This document shows positions 34,997-44,560 of a DNA stretch of 64,000 bases, in pieces; the first letter of the stretch is position 1; every line of letters begins with the position of its first letter. The DNA is from Methylocella sp. (lineage in GTDB: Bacteria > Pseudomonadota > Alphaproteobacteria > Rhizobiales > Beijerinckiaceae), in contig JBBCGG010000001.1 in NCBI GenBank assembly GCA_037200525.1, positions 2,770,501 through 2,834,500 on the forward strand. Direction: 5' to 3'. Under the pieces are notes generated by a model that saw only the letters and a program-made list of their open reading frames with translations, made no database searches and was not told where the DNA came from. The position numbers and the translations under genes are program-made.

Positions 34997-35545
34997 ATGG
35001 ACAAGGACGCAACCATGCGCGTTCACCCTGTCGGGGAAGTAGAGGCTCCGGCCGCCGCATCGCCAGTGACGCAGCAGCGTTATCGGAATGCAATGGCGCT
35101 TGTCGGGGCGGCCGTCCATCTGGTCACGACCGATGGTCCCGGCGGGCTTGCGGGCTTCACCGCCTCGGCGGTCTGTAGCGTTACCGATGCGCCGCCGACG
35201 CTCCTTGTTTGCGTCAATCGCAATAGTTCGGTCAGCGAGGCCTTTGGGCGGAATGGAGTATTATGCGTTAATACGCTGACCTCCGCCCACGAAGAGCTTT
35301 CGACCCTATTTGGCGGCAAGACTCCGGTCGAGGAACGCTTTGCCGCGAGCGATTGGACCAGAGCGGCGACGGGCGCTCCCATCCTTATCGGCGCGGTCGC
35401 ATCTTTCGATTGCCGGATCGAATCCAAGGTCGATGTCGGAACTCACACCGTACTATTTTGTCGCGTCATTGGGATCGAAGAGGGCTCCACACGCGACGGC
35501 CTGATCTATTTTGGCCGGCGCTATCATGCAATCGCGCACGGATAG
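34997..35545 (+). CDS. Flavin reductase family protein (partner of the FMN monooxygenase)
   Basis: A 182-residue flavin reductase with RYRNAMALVGAAVHLVTTDG, GFTASAVCSVTDAPPTLLVC, NRNSSVSEAFGRNGVLCVN and the conserved IGIEEGSTRDGLIYFGRRYH end. It reduces free FMN with NAD(P)H and supplies the upstream monooxygenase. The ATG at 34997 follows GGAGGAG. A TetR regulator is divergent upstream. The sequence also resembles RutF, but no other rut gene is present. Confidence 0.92.
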   Translation: MDKDATMRVHPVGEVEAPAAASPVTQQRYRNAMALVGAAVHLVTTDGPGGLAGFTASAVCSVTDAPPTLLVCVNRNSSVSEAFGRNGVLCVNTLTSAHEELSTLFGGKTPVEERFAASDWTRAATGAPILIGAVASFDCRIESKVDVGTHTVLFCRVIGIEEGSTRDGLIYFGRRYHAIAHG

Positions 35546-35567
35546 CGCCGCGATTAAATCCAGCAAC

Positions 35568-35590
35568 GCCCGCGCCGATAGGGCGCGGGC
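35568..35590 (+). terminator. Terminator-like hairpin after the flavin reductase
   Basis: GCCCGCGCC and GGCGCGGGC form a perfect 9-bp stem with a 5-base loop, 22 bases after the stop, between convergent genes. There is no strong U-run. Confidence 0.55.
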
Positions 35591-35647
35591 CGCATTATGG
35601 GCCGTTCTCGCGACCCGCCGGATTCGCGTGGCTGCAAGATCGAAGTT

Positions 35648-36436
35648 TTATGAGCAAACCACCTTGCCGCATTTGCGGACGTTGACGACTTTGGCCTGCA
35701 AATCGGCATAGCCGACCGCTCCGACTACGACGTCATCGCCGATCACATAGCTCGGCGTGCCGTTAATCAGCAGATCTTTGGCCAGTTCCGTGGATTGCGC
35801 GACGGCGGCGGTAACCGGCGGCTGTGCGGCGTCCTTCGCCAATTTGTCCATATCCGCGCCGAGATCTTTCGCGACGGCGAGCGCTTCGGCCTTCCCTACG
35901 GCCCCGCGGGAGCCGCCAAGAAGCCTTTGGTGAAACTCCCAGAATTTTGCGCCTTTGAACTGATTGCTCGCCGCATTGGCGATTTTTGCAGCGTCGACGG
36001 AGCCTGGAGCCAGAATCGGAAGGTCGCGCAGAACCACCCGCAGATCGGGGTTATCCTTCATCAATCGCGCAAGATCGCCCAAGGCGCGTTTGCAATAGCC
36101 GCAATTATAATCAAAGAACTCGATCAAGGTGATCGCGCCGTTTGGATTGCCGATGACGGCTTGGTTGCTGGTGTCAAACAGCGGGCTCGACGGATCGCTG
36201 ACGATCTCCTGACGAGCTTTGGTTTCAGCCAGTTTCTCGCGCGCATCGAGCGCAGTCGCGACGTCGCGTAAAATCTCCGGATTTTCCACCAGATAGTTCT
36301 TGATGATCGTCTCAATTTCGGTCTTCTGCGTCGCGGAAAATTCATCCGCGCGGAGGGGCGAGAAGGCGAAAATGGCGGACGCGGCCAGCACGAGACTGGC
36401 GTGACGTGCGAAAAGCGCTAGGCTTCGCTTAAACAT
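35648..36436 (-). CDS. DsbA family (thioredoxin-fold) periplasmic protein
   Basis: A 262-residue exported protein. A signal peptide (MFKRSLALFARHASLVLAAS) and a helical N-terminal region (about 30-80, TQKTEIETIIKNYLVENPEI) resemble Com1/ScsC-type DsbA proteins. The thioredoxin fold has the active site FDYNCGYCKRA and cis-Pro NGTPSYVIG. Two more Cys close the chain (KCGKVVC). It probably oxidises or isomerises disulfides in the periplasm. The ATG at 36436 is chosen for GAGGAG 9 bases upstream. Confidence 0.9.
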   Translation of the reverse strand: MFKRSLALFARHASLVLAASAIFAFSPLRADEFSATQKTEIETIIKNYLVENPEILRDVATALDAREKLAETKARQEIVSDPSSPLFDTSNQAVIGNPNGAITLIEFFDYNCGYCKRALGDLARLMKDNPDLRVVLRDLPILAPGSVDAAKIANAASNQFKGAKFWEFHQRLLGGSRGAVGKAEALAVAKDLGADMDKLAKDAAQPPVTAAVAQSTELAKDLLINGTPSYVIGDDVVVGAVGYADLQAKVVNVRKCGKVVCS

Positions 36437-36669
36437 AGATCTGAACTCCTCGATCGTGGCCCGCATCATAAAATATTGCCGCTCTTTTAGAAACTTGAGG
36501 GAGTTTGCCGCATGATTGACAAAGGCGAAAGCGCAGATGGCATTGATATGGCCGCCAAGCAAGCCCCCAGCTTACGGCACCGCGGCTAATGACGGAAGCC
36601 GCGCCGCGTGCATCGAATTCATCATTATCTCGTGTTCCGATCTCTCGGAGATCGAATATCGCCCCTTTC

Positions 36670-37780
36670 ATGGCTATGGACGTTCTGTCGCGGGCGCGCC
36701 AGCTTGAGCTCGAGGGGCGGCATATTATCCATCTGGAGCTGGGCGAACCTGGATCGCCGCCGCCGCCCGCCGTACGCAAGGCGGCGATCGCCGCGCTGGA
36801 CGGAGGCAGGATCGGCTATACTGAAGCTCTGGGCCGGCCAAGCCTTCGCGCCCGAATTGCGCGGTTATCGCGATGCTTATGGCGTAGACGTCGCGCCCGA
36901 ACGAATAGCGGTGACGACGGGATCGTCCGGCGGCTTCATGCTCGCTTTCCTCGCCTTGTTCGATGTCGGCGCGCGGGTCGCGATCGCTGCGCCGGGCTTT
37001 CCGGCCTACCGCAACAGCCTCGAGGCGCTTGGCGTCGAGACGGTCACGATCGAGACCAACGAAGACAGCCGCTTCGTCGTCACGGCGGCGATGATCGAAG
37101 CCGTCCACGCCAGGGCGAAACTCGACGGCGTTTTACTGATGAGCCCGGCCAATCCAACCGGAACCATGTATGGGGCGGCAGCTCTTCGCGACGTCTGCAC
37201 TACATGCGACCGGCTTGGGATTACTTTCATTTCGGATGAGGTCTATCACGGCCTGACTTACGCCGAACCGGCGCGAACCGCGCTGCAGTTTTCTCCCAAC
37301 GTCATCGTCGCCAGCTCCTTTTCAAAATATTTTTGCATGACGGGCTGGCGGGTCGGCTGGCTTGTGCTGCCGAACCATCTGATTCGCCCAGTCGAACGCT
37401 TGCAGCAAAGTTTGGCGATTTCCGTACCGCTGCTGAGCCAACTCGGGGCCGAGGCTGTTTTTGACGAGGAAGAAGAACTGCAAGTCGTGCTTGCAGGCTA
37501 CGCGCGCAACCGGGCCATTCTTCTCGAGGAATTGCCGGGCATGGGGCTTGGCCGTTTCCCTCCGGTGGACGGCGCCTTTTACGTCTATCTCGATGTGTCT
37601 CGATTGACCGATAGCGCATCGGCCTTTTGCGCAAAAATGCTCGATGAAATCGGCGTCGCGGCGACGCCGGGTCTCGACTTTGATCGAATAAGGGGCGACT
37701 GCGCCGTACGGCTCTCGTTTGCCGGGGCAGAGCGCGACATCGTCGAGGCTATGCGGCGGATGAAATCTTGGTTGCGGTAA
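36670..37780 (+). pseudogene. Class I/II (PLP-dependent) aminotransferase, frameshifted
   Basis: From the ATG at 36670 the first frame gives MAMDVLSRARQLELEGRHII, HLELGEPGSPPPP and GYTEALGRPSLRARIAR. The family sequence then continues in another frame as YRDAYGVDVAPERIAVTTGS to the stop at 37780. That second part has MSPANPTGTMYG, FISDEVYHGLTYA and the PLP Lys in SSFSKYFCMTGWRVGW. The break is at about 36865 (CGG-T-TAT), where two bases appear missing. Corrected length is about 370 residues. The substrate is unknown. A sequencing error is possible because the flanks are intact. Confidence 0.88.
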
Positions 37781-37928
37781 AACCGCAGGGTCCATGGGCA
37801 TCGATACGGCCTGATCCCAAATGACATGCCGCAGCCTTTACATATACCGTGAATCCACACCATCCTTTATCCGTGCGAAAGCCGATAACCACCCGTCATT
37901 GCTGAACGCCAAAAGGAAAGGTAGCAAA

Positions 37929-38240
37929 ATGAGACAGTATGCTGCGCTTCTTCTGTGCTCACAGCTGGCGGCGGCGCCTGCATTCGCGCAGGCCCTTCCG
38001 CATTATAATATTAAGGAGATCTGCGATGCGGCCAAAGCCAATCCAATTGGTCCTGCGCAAAAAGCCTATGAAGAGTGCATGTTAGACGAGACAAATTCTC
38101 AGAAAGTGCTCGAGCAACAATGGAATGGCTATTCCGCCAGCTCGCGGGCAATTTGCGTGCCCATCGAATCCTCGCCATCGATAACTAGCTTTACCTCCAT
38201 CTTGACCTGCCTGCAGGAAGAGAATTCGAAGGTCAATTAG
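37929..38240 (+). CDS. Hypothetical small exported protein
   Basis: A 103-residue protein with a clear signal peptide (MRQYAALLLCSQLAAAPAFA, cut near AQA). The mature part has three or more Cys (EICDAAKAN, YEECMLDETN, RAICVPIESS, LTCLQEE) spaced like disulfide pairs. AAAGGAAAGG lies upstream of the ATG. No family is recognised. It lies alone between the aminotransferase and a second small exported protein. Confidence 0.7.
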   Translation: MRQYAALLLCSQLAAAPAFAQALPHYNIKEICDAAKANPIGPAQKAYEECMLDETNSQKVLEQQWNGYSASSRAICVPIESSPSITSFTSILTCLQEENSKVN

Positions 38241-38612
38241 CCTTATTCGTCGTTCTCGTCACTTTCTTGACCAGCGGAAGCATAGCCGCGCGGTTGCCGT
38301 TCCGTCTCACGCGCATCAAGCTCCCGTTCCTCGACTTGGTCTGAACTTGGCTCTGCAACTGCCGCTGATAGCGCGCTCGACCTTCTTGCGCGACCCTCTC
38401 CAATTTTTCTCCGTTGAATTATTTCAGGGACTACCCACATGGACCTTCACAGCGATTGCCCGACCGACATTTCGACAGCTGCGATGCAGCGGCATCGTAG
38501 TTTGTTGAACCCCCTCCGGGCCTGAATTCTCTTCAGCATCAGACAAAGGCTAACTGCGGCTTCAAAACCGCGGAGGGCGACGGTCGCGCAAACTCAACTC
38601 GGAGTTATAGCC
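38241..38612. other. Intergenic region
   Basis: About 370 bases between two small exported-protein genes. No convincing gene, repeat or RNA was recognised. Confidence 0.4.
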
Positions 38613-38852
38613 ATGAGAATCAGCACATTGTCATTCGCGGCGGCAATCATCATCGGCGCGTCCTTTGGAATTGCCGAAGCAGGACAGACTCAATCTGAGC
38701 ACTCAGTTTTAAGCGGCTGGGCGCAGAATAATGTCAGGGAGGGCCGTTCAGTCGGCGTGATAGGGCAGGGCAGTCTGTACGAAATGGATAGGCCCCAGTC
38801 TTATGTCGCCGGAACGCACTCGTCGGCGCGTGGGCCTTTCGAGATTTATTGA
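38613..38852 (+). CDS. Hypothetical small exported protein
   Basis: A 79-residue protein with signal peptide MRISTLSFAAAIIIGASFGI-AEA and a short mature part without Cys (SVLSGWAQNNVREGRSVGVI, MDRPQSYVAGTH). GGAG lies 8 bases before the ATG. No family is recognised. An IS element begins 97 bases downstream. Confidence 0.6.
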   Translation: MRISTLSFAAAIIIGASFGIAEAGQTQSEHSVLSGWAQNNVREGRSVGVIGQGSLYEMDRPQSYVAGTHSSARGPFEIY

Positions 38853-38949
38853 TCTAAAAGCGACGCCGACTGCGCTGCGCAAGTTTGAAAAGGGGCGGGA
38901 GCAATTCCGCCCTTTCGTATACGACGGGCGCAAGGAGGCCGTCGCGAGG

Positions 38950-39820
38950 CTAGGCAGTAGTGACGAATTACCTGAGCATGATAGCAATAGCGGCGAGCAA
39001 TACGAAGCCTCGGTAGTTTGCGAGGAGCTTGTCGTATCGGGTTGCGACGCGCCGGAACTGCTTCATTTATTGAAGAAACGCTCGACGAGATTGCGCTCCT
39101 TGTAGAGCGCCTTGTCGTAGGGGAGCGGCGCGCGGCGATTGGATTTTGATGGGATCACCGGCTCAGCCTCACGCATAAGAACAGCCTTGCGCAAGTGATT
39201 GGCGTCATAACCTTTATCGGCGATGATCGCATCGGCCGCAAAGCCTTCGATCAGGGCGTGCGCTTTTGTGATGTCGTTGCGCTGCCCAGGTCCGAGAAGG
39301 AGCCGAACGGGGTTGCCGAGTGCGTCTGTCGCGGCGTGGATTTTGGTGCTCAAACCACCGCGAGAGCGGCCCAGGCCTTGGGCATCCGCCCCCCTTTGGC
39401 GATCCTTGCGCCGGCCGCGTGCTGATGGGCGCGCACGATTGTTGAGTCGATCATCAGCCATTCGAGATCGGCCTCGGCGGTGAATGCCTCAAGAAATCCG
39501 TCCAAGGCGCCGCGCTCGATCCAGCGATAGTAGCGGCGTTTCACCGCCTGATGGTCGCCGAAGCGTTCGGGCAGATCGCGCCAGCGGCCGCCCGAGCGGG
39601 CCATCCATAACAGCGCGTCGACGAAGCGTCGATTGTCGCAGCGCGGCCCGCGCTGGCCGGCTCTTCCGCCTGGCACAAGATCACAAAGCCGCTCCCATTG
39701 ATCGTCTCGCAGCGCATCGACATCCCGAATCATCAAGGCTGATCTCCAAAAATCAGCCTTGAATCATGGAAAGATCCTCGCGAGAATCCCCCAAACGCCG
39801 AATTCGTCACCACGGCCTAG
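38950..39820 (-). mobile_element. IS5-family (IS427-like) insertion sequence, copy 1, 1-nt defective
   Basis: An 871-base element. The ends are imperfect inverted repeats: CTAGGCAGTAGTGACGAATT on the left and, reversed, CTAGGCCGTGGTGACGAATT on the right. CTAG stands at both boundaries, consistent with insertion into CTAG with TA duplication. It is collinear with the 872-base copy at 59671-60542 but lacks one G after position 39065, which truncates the second reading frame. Confidence 0.93.
38968..39733 (-). pseudogene. IS5-family transposase, copy 1 (frameshifted near the C-terminus)
   Basis: The first frame (from the ATG at 39733) encodes the HTH-containing part IRDVDALRDDQWERLCDLVP and the first catalytic Asp region LEWLMIDSTIVRAHQHAAG. 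The second frame, entered by -1 slippage at AAAGGGGGG (39397-39389), encodes GLGRSRGGLSTKIHAATDAL, IIADKGYDANHLRKAV and KERNLVERFFNK. It then stops at 39063 because one base is missing. The C-terminal KLKQFRRVATRYDKLLANYR of copy 2 is lost from the frame. Confidence 0.92.
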
Positions 39821-39841
39821 TATCGACGATGGGAACGGGCG

Positions 39842-40135
39842 TTATTTTTCTCCGTCTTCGAGCGCAGCCTTCATCATTTGGACAAATACCGCCTCAGCGA
39901 TCTGACATCTCGATACGGCGTCGAATTCCAAAGGGTTTTTGAGGACCCAACGCCCGGCGGCTTGCATCTCGAGCGTGGACGGGACCATAGCCGCGATCGC
40001 GGCGGCGCTGATTGCGTCTTTGATTTCCTGCATTATTTCGTCGTCAAGGTCGTCGAAAGCGTCCCCAATTCCGTCCCGCCTAAGCAAGTCGTCCAAGATC
40101 GCCGCCGCAATCCGGTTGCGATATGCCGAACTCAT
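39842..40135 (-). CDS. Hypothetical protein (97 residues)
   Basis: An acidic, helical protein without signal or membrane segments: MSSAYRNRIAAAILDDLLRR, then GIGDAFDDLDDEIMQEIKDA, an Ala-rich hinge and QIAEAVFVQMMKAALEDGEK. No family is recognised and the ribosome site is weak. Codon use resembles neighbouring genes. It lies just beside the IS copy. Confidence 0.5.
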   Translation of the reverse strand: MSSAYRNRIAAAILDDLLRRDGIGDAFDDLDDEIMQEIKDAISAAAIAAMVPSTLEMQAAGRWVLKNPLEFDAVSRCQIAEAVFVQMMKAALEDGEK

Positions 40136-40552
40136 TATTGGGGTCCTGGCTGCGGCCGCGAATTTCGATTGCGATATTCGCTAATCAAGGCGGCGGTTTC
40201 GAACCATTTCACGATCCGCTCCCTTGCTGCGATCCCCGAAATTGCGACCGCCAAGATGATTCTGTCTCCCGCAAGCATGGATGGCGAGCCGGCTCAAATC
40301 AATCATTTTAGCCGCACGTCAATCCGACCACGCCGCTGAGGCCCCGGCCTTGCCGGGCCGCTTCGCCGCCTTCCAATAGCGCCGACGTAGCTCGCGCGGC
40401 CTGCTCACGCGCGATTGTGGTCGATGCATCAATCAGCGACAAAAGACTAAATAAAACAGACTGTTAACGTAATTATGGCCGGATGCGAGATCCGGCCACA
40501 GTTGCGAGATAGCAGATCACTTCGATGCGAGACGAAATGATCTGGCTTATCT
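40136..40552. other. Intergenic region downstream of rne
   Basis: About 417 bases. It contains the rne terminator hairpin at 40476-40498. Nothing else was recognised. Confidence 0.4.
40476..40498 (-). terminator. Terminator-like hairpin after rne
   Basis: TGGCCGGAT and ATCCGGCCA form a perfect 9-bp stem around GCGAG, 54 bases after the rne stop, followed on the rne strand by TAATTACG. Confidence 0.65.
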
Positions 40553-43500
40553 TTATCCGCGCAGAGTCGCTTTAGCGCGCTGCCACCAGCCAGACCGTTT
40601 CGGGCGCGCCGGATCCTGTTCCTCCGGCTTCGCGGCGCTCGGTTCTGGCGCTCTTTGAGCCTCGGCGACGCTCGCATCTGAAGCGCCCGCGGCATCGGAG
40701 GCCATTTCGGCCTGGCCGCTGCTTGACCTCTGCGCGCCTTCGTCCGCATTGGCCGCCTGTTGAATAGGAGCGGCCGTTGCGACATCGGCGGTGACTGTCG
40801 GCGCAGCCTCACTTGTCTGCGGCGCCGCAGCTGGCGGTTCTGCCGCGGCCGCCTCGATTTGCGGGGCAGCGGCCTCGGCCTCCCCAACTGTAGCAGTGCG
40901 GCGACGCGCACGCGGCGCTCGGCGAGCGCGTGGAGCAGCGGCTGGCGGAGACGCACTTTCAGCGCCGGCTTCCGCATCCGCCGAGACCTTCGTCGCCTCG
41001 GTTTCAAGCGCCAATTCCAGCGCGGATTCGCTGCCGGGCTCGGCTGCGGCGACCTGCGGGGCCTCGCGAACGCGGCGGCTTCGGCGCGGACGACGGGGTT
41101 CGACGGGTTCTGCGGCCGGAATCTCAACCGGAACTTCAGCAACCACCGGAGCAGCAGCCGAAACTACCGGAGCAGGCGCTGGGGCGACTTCAGCCTCAGC
41201 TTCGACTTCGATTGCGCTTGCATCCGCATCGACTACGAAGACTTCGGCTTCGGGATTTGCCGGCGGCTGCAATTCGCCGATTCTCGCGACCGCTTCCAAT
41301 GCGTCATCAGGCGGCTGCGGCGCATTCGCCGCAATTCCCGAACCCTCGCGATCGCCGCCACGGCCGCGCCTACGTCTGCGTCTGCGCTTGCGGCGGTTTT
41401 CGGCGTCGCTTTCGCTCTCGCCCTCTCGGCGCTCAGCGCCTTCCTCCCGCGTTAGCTCATCCGACCCGGCATCGAACGAGCTTGTCTTGACCGGCGCATC
41501 GGTTTCGGCCTCGTCTTCGACATCGGTGGGAATGTCATCGAAATCAGCCTCGGGGGCGAAGCGCAAAGGCTCGCCGGAAGCATGGGCAAGCGGCTCGTGG
41601 CCGCCGGTGGCAAGCTCTCCGCGCTCCAATACGTAATAGGTGGCGCCAATCAAGCTATCATCGGCGGCGATCGTCACCGAAACGCCGAAACGCCGCTCCA
41701 GCTCGCGCAAATGCGCGCGCTTTTCGTTGAGGATGTAGAGCGCGACGACGGTTCTCGTTTTGACGACAAGATCGTAGCTCGCATTCTTGATCAAAGCGTC
41801 CTCAAGAACGCGCAACACATGCAGCGCGACCGAAGCGGTGGAGCGCAGCATCCCCGAGCCGCAGCAATGGGGGCAAATTTCCGTCGAGCCCTCGAGAACG
41901 CCGGTGCGGATGCGCTGACGCGACATTTCCAGCAGACCGAAATGCGAGATGCGGCCGACCTGAATGCGCGCGCGATCGTTCTTCAGCGCGTCCTTGAGAC
42001 GCCGCTCGACAGCGCGATTATTGCGGCCTTCCTCCATATCGATGAAATCGATGACGATGAGGCCGGCAAGATCGCGCAGACGCAATTGCCGGGTGATCTC
42101 ATCGGCCGCCTCGAGATTGGTCCGGAGCGCGGTATCTTCGATATTATGTTCGCGCGTCGAGCGTCCCGAGTTGACGTCGATCGCAACCAGAGCCTCGGTC
42201 TGATTGATGACGATATAGCCCCCTGATTTCAGGGTGACCTGATTGAGGAACATAGCGTCGAGTTGCGCTTCAGCGCCCGATTTTGCGAAAATTGGCTGCG
42301 GATCGCGATAGGCCTGCACATTCTTGATATGGCTTGGCATCAGCAAGCGCATGAAGTCCTTGGCCTCGCGGTAGCCGCTGTCGCCCGCGACCACGATCTC
42401 GTCGATTTCCTTGTTGTAGAGATCGCGAATGGCGCGCTTGATCAGCGAGCCTTCCTCGTAGACAAGCGTCGGAGCCGTCGATTTCAAGGTCGTTTCGCGC
42501 ACGGTTTCCCACATGCGCAGCAGATACTCGAAATCGCGGTTGACTTCGCCTTTGGTGCGCGCCGCGCCGGCGGTGCGCAGGATGACGCCCATGCCTTCTG
42601 GAACCTCGAGCTCCTGAGCGATGGATTTCAGCCTTTGCCGATCCGTCGAATCGGTGATCTTGCGCGATATGCCGCCACCGCGCGCGGTGTTTGGCATCAG
42701 CACCGAATAACGACCGGCGAGCGACAAATAAGTCGTCAGCGCTGCGCCCTTATTGCCGCGCTCTTCCTTGACGACCTGAACCAGCAGCACTTGGCGGCGC
42801 TTGATGACCTCTTGAATCTTATATTGCTTGCGGTAGCGGTGGGGACGGGTCGGGACCTCCTCCATGGCGTCGCCGCCGAGCTGCTCGACGTGCTCTTCCT
42901 CGTCCTCGCCATCCTCATCGGCTTCATCGCGGCGATCCGGCGACCGCTGCTCGCTGGCGTCACTGGGGGCCGCGCCCTCAAGAACCTCGACCTCTTCGGC
43001 CCGTTCCTCAGTTGAGGCCTCTTGGCCGTTTTGTTGGCCTTCACGATCTGCGGAAGAGCGATGCTCCTGCTCGCGCTCGAAATCCTGTTCGCGCTGAACA
43101 TCCGCATCAAATGCAAAGCTTGCCGAATCCGCCGCACCCGCATTCACGGCATCGACGAATTCGACCGTCTCGAGCGGCGCGGCGCGATCGACCTCTGCGG
43201 CATTCTCGCCAACAGCATAGTCACTCGAGCCAGCGCTCTCGCGCTCGGAAAATTCGTGAGCCGCCGACGGTTCCTGCGAGCCGGGCGCCGTCTCTGCGCC
43301 GGAGCCAGCCTCGGCGGCATCGTAAGGCTCGGAGATGGTTTCGCCGTCGCCGATGCGCTTCTCGGCTCGTCGGCCGTTGCGGTCGCCTCGCCGGAACCGG
43401 CGGCTGCGTCGCTGCGCCCGCGCGTCTTCGTCTTCTTCGTCGCGCTGCGCGTTCGCCTCGTCCTCGATCAGCGCCTGTCGATCGACCACGGGGATTTGGT

Positions 43501-43735
43501 AATAGTCGGGGTGAATTTCCGAGAAAGCCAGAAATCCGTGCCGGTTGCCGCCGTAATCGACGAACGCCGCCTGTAAAGAAGGTTCGACGCGCGTGACTTT
43601 AGCAAGATAAATATTGCCGCGAAGCTGTTTCTTGCTAGCGGATTCGAAATCGAATTCTTCGACGCGATTACCGCGAAGGACGACTACCCGCGTTTCTTCC
43701 GGGTGAGACGCGTCGATCAGCATTTTGTTGGGCAT
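40553..43735 (-). CDS. rne: Ribonuclease E
   Basis: A 1060-residue endoribonuclease, the core of the RNA degradosome. The N-terminal catalytic half shows MLIDASHPEETRVVVLRGNR, the S1 domain (RGNIYLAKVTRVEPSLQAAF), a long acidic insert in the S1 region (about 90-280) typical of alphaproteobacteria, IVINQTEALVAIDVNSGRST and the zinc-link STEICPHCCGSGM. The C-terminal third is disordered, Ala/Pro/Glu-rich with Arg-rich patches (RRKRRRRRRRGRGG) for RNA and partner binding. The ATG at 43735 is chosen because MPNKMLIDASHPEETR is the family start. amiC is divergent across 825 bases. Confidence 0.96.
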   Translation of the reverse strand: MPNKMLIDASHPEETRVVVLRGNRVEEFDFESASKKQLRGNIYLAKVTRVEPSLQAAFVDYGGNRHGFLAFSEIHPDYYQIPVVDRQALIEDEANAQRDEEDEDARAQRRSRRFRRGDRNGRRAEKRIGDGETISEPYDAAEAGSGAETAPGSQEPSAAHEFSERESAGSSDYAVGENAAEVDRAAPLETVEFVDAVNAGAADSASFAFDADVQREQDFEREQEHRSSADREGQQNGQEASTEERAEEVEVLEGAAPSDASEQRSPDRRDEADEDGEDEEEHVEQLGGDAMEEVPTRPHRYRKQYKIQEVIKRRQVLLVQVVKEERGNKGAALTTYLSLAGRYSVLMPNTARGGGISRKITDSTDRQRLKSIAQELEVPEGMGVILRTAGAARTKGEVNRDFEYLLRMWETVRETTLKSTAPTLVYEEGSLIKRAIRDLYNKEIDEIVVAGDSGYREAKDFMRLLMPSHIKNVQAYRDPQPIFAKSGAEAQLDAMFLNQVTLKSGGYIVINQTEALVAIDVNSGRSTREHNIEDTALRTNLEAADEITRQLRLRDLAGLIVIDFIDMEEGRNNRAVERRLKDALKNDRARIQVGRISHFGLLEMSRQRIRTGVLEGSTEICPHCCGSGMLRSTASVALHVLRVLEDALIKNASYDLVVKTRTVVALYILNEKRAHLRELERRFGVSVTIAADDSLIGATYYVLERGELATGGHEPLAHASGEPLRFAPEADFDDIPTDVEDEAETDAPVKTSSFDAGSDELTREEGAERREGESESDAENRRKRRRRRRRGRGGDREGSGIAANAPQPPDDALEAVARIGELQPPANPEAEVFVVDADASAIEVEAEAEVAPAPAPVVSAAAPVVAEVPVEIPAAEPVEPRRPRRSRRVREAPQVAAAEPGSESALELALETEATKVSADAEAGAESASPPAAAPRARRAPRARRRTATVGEAEAAAPQIEAAAAEPPAAAPQTSEAAPTVTADVATAAPIQQAANADEGAQRSSSGQAEMASDAAGASDASVAEAQRAPEPSAAKPEEQDPARPKRSGWWQRAKATLRG

Positions 43736-44560
43736 GGGAAACTCGTTCAGGCAGGACGCGCGCGGGGCCGCCGCCGCCGACAAAAGTCTGCAAACGAGAC
43801 TTTGAGGCGTGGCGCAGCCGACACGAAAGCGCATCAGGCGTTGGATGGAAGGGTGAGGCGGAAGTAGAGGACGACGGGTTGCTAGTCGCGTCGGGGAAAG
43901 AATGGCGAAACCGCAGACTGCTCAGCAAGTCTGTAGCTGACTTGTCGTGTCGGCGACGCACGGAATTAGATCTTATACAGACGAGGATGCTGGCGCGTGC
44001 GGATGAGTCAACTGCCTCAGCACATTGTTTGACGGTCGCTGAATGACGCGTCGCCGCGAATGCCATATCCTACTTACCTACCAAAACGGCTTGTTCGGAA
44101 CAAACCGTCGAAAACCAAACTCTAGATTGGTGAGGCCCGCGCCGATCATGAAGCCGGTGGCCTCTCTGCGCCTAAACGCCGACAACCAAACGACAAAAAC
44201 CAAACCGGCCAAACCTGCGCCGCCAACGAACAACGCTTAAGGTTGTGCCGAACGCGAAGGCCAAGATCCGCAAGAACCTCGAATTTTCTGAGGGCCCCGA
44301 TTATCGCGAATCTCTAAACCAGAGAAACAATATATGTTCATATCGGGTTCGGTAGCGGTTTGGCAAGTTTTTACTCACCTGTGTCTCCGCCGCTACGGAC
44401 TCTCCGGGCATTTCTGCGATGGTTATCTCACGTTAACCTCGTTCGTTCTAGAAAGGCAGGATCAAGGGCGCGCATTCAGCCGACAATTGTCCGGCTGCAG
44501 CTTCGCGCGAGGCTTGAGGCGCATTGAATGCGTAAAGAATCGAATGCGTAAGGAAACGTA
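43736..44560. other. Long divergent leader region between rne and the amidase gene
   Basis: About 825 bases without a convincing gene. In other bacteria rne has a long 5' leader that its own product cleaves; the first part here may serve that role. CCAAAC occurs four times between 44115 and 44214. No EcfG motif was found. Confidence 0.45.

Noticed and set aside
38243-38440. 65-residue reverse-strand frame between the two small exported proteins
   Set aside because: It is charged low-complexity text without a ribosome site or family.
40760-41636. Two long forward-strand open frames rich in Ala/Ser/Arg opposite rne
   Set aside because: They are antisense shadows of the low-complexity C-terminal part of RNase E and have no family features or ribosome sites.
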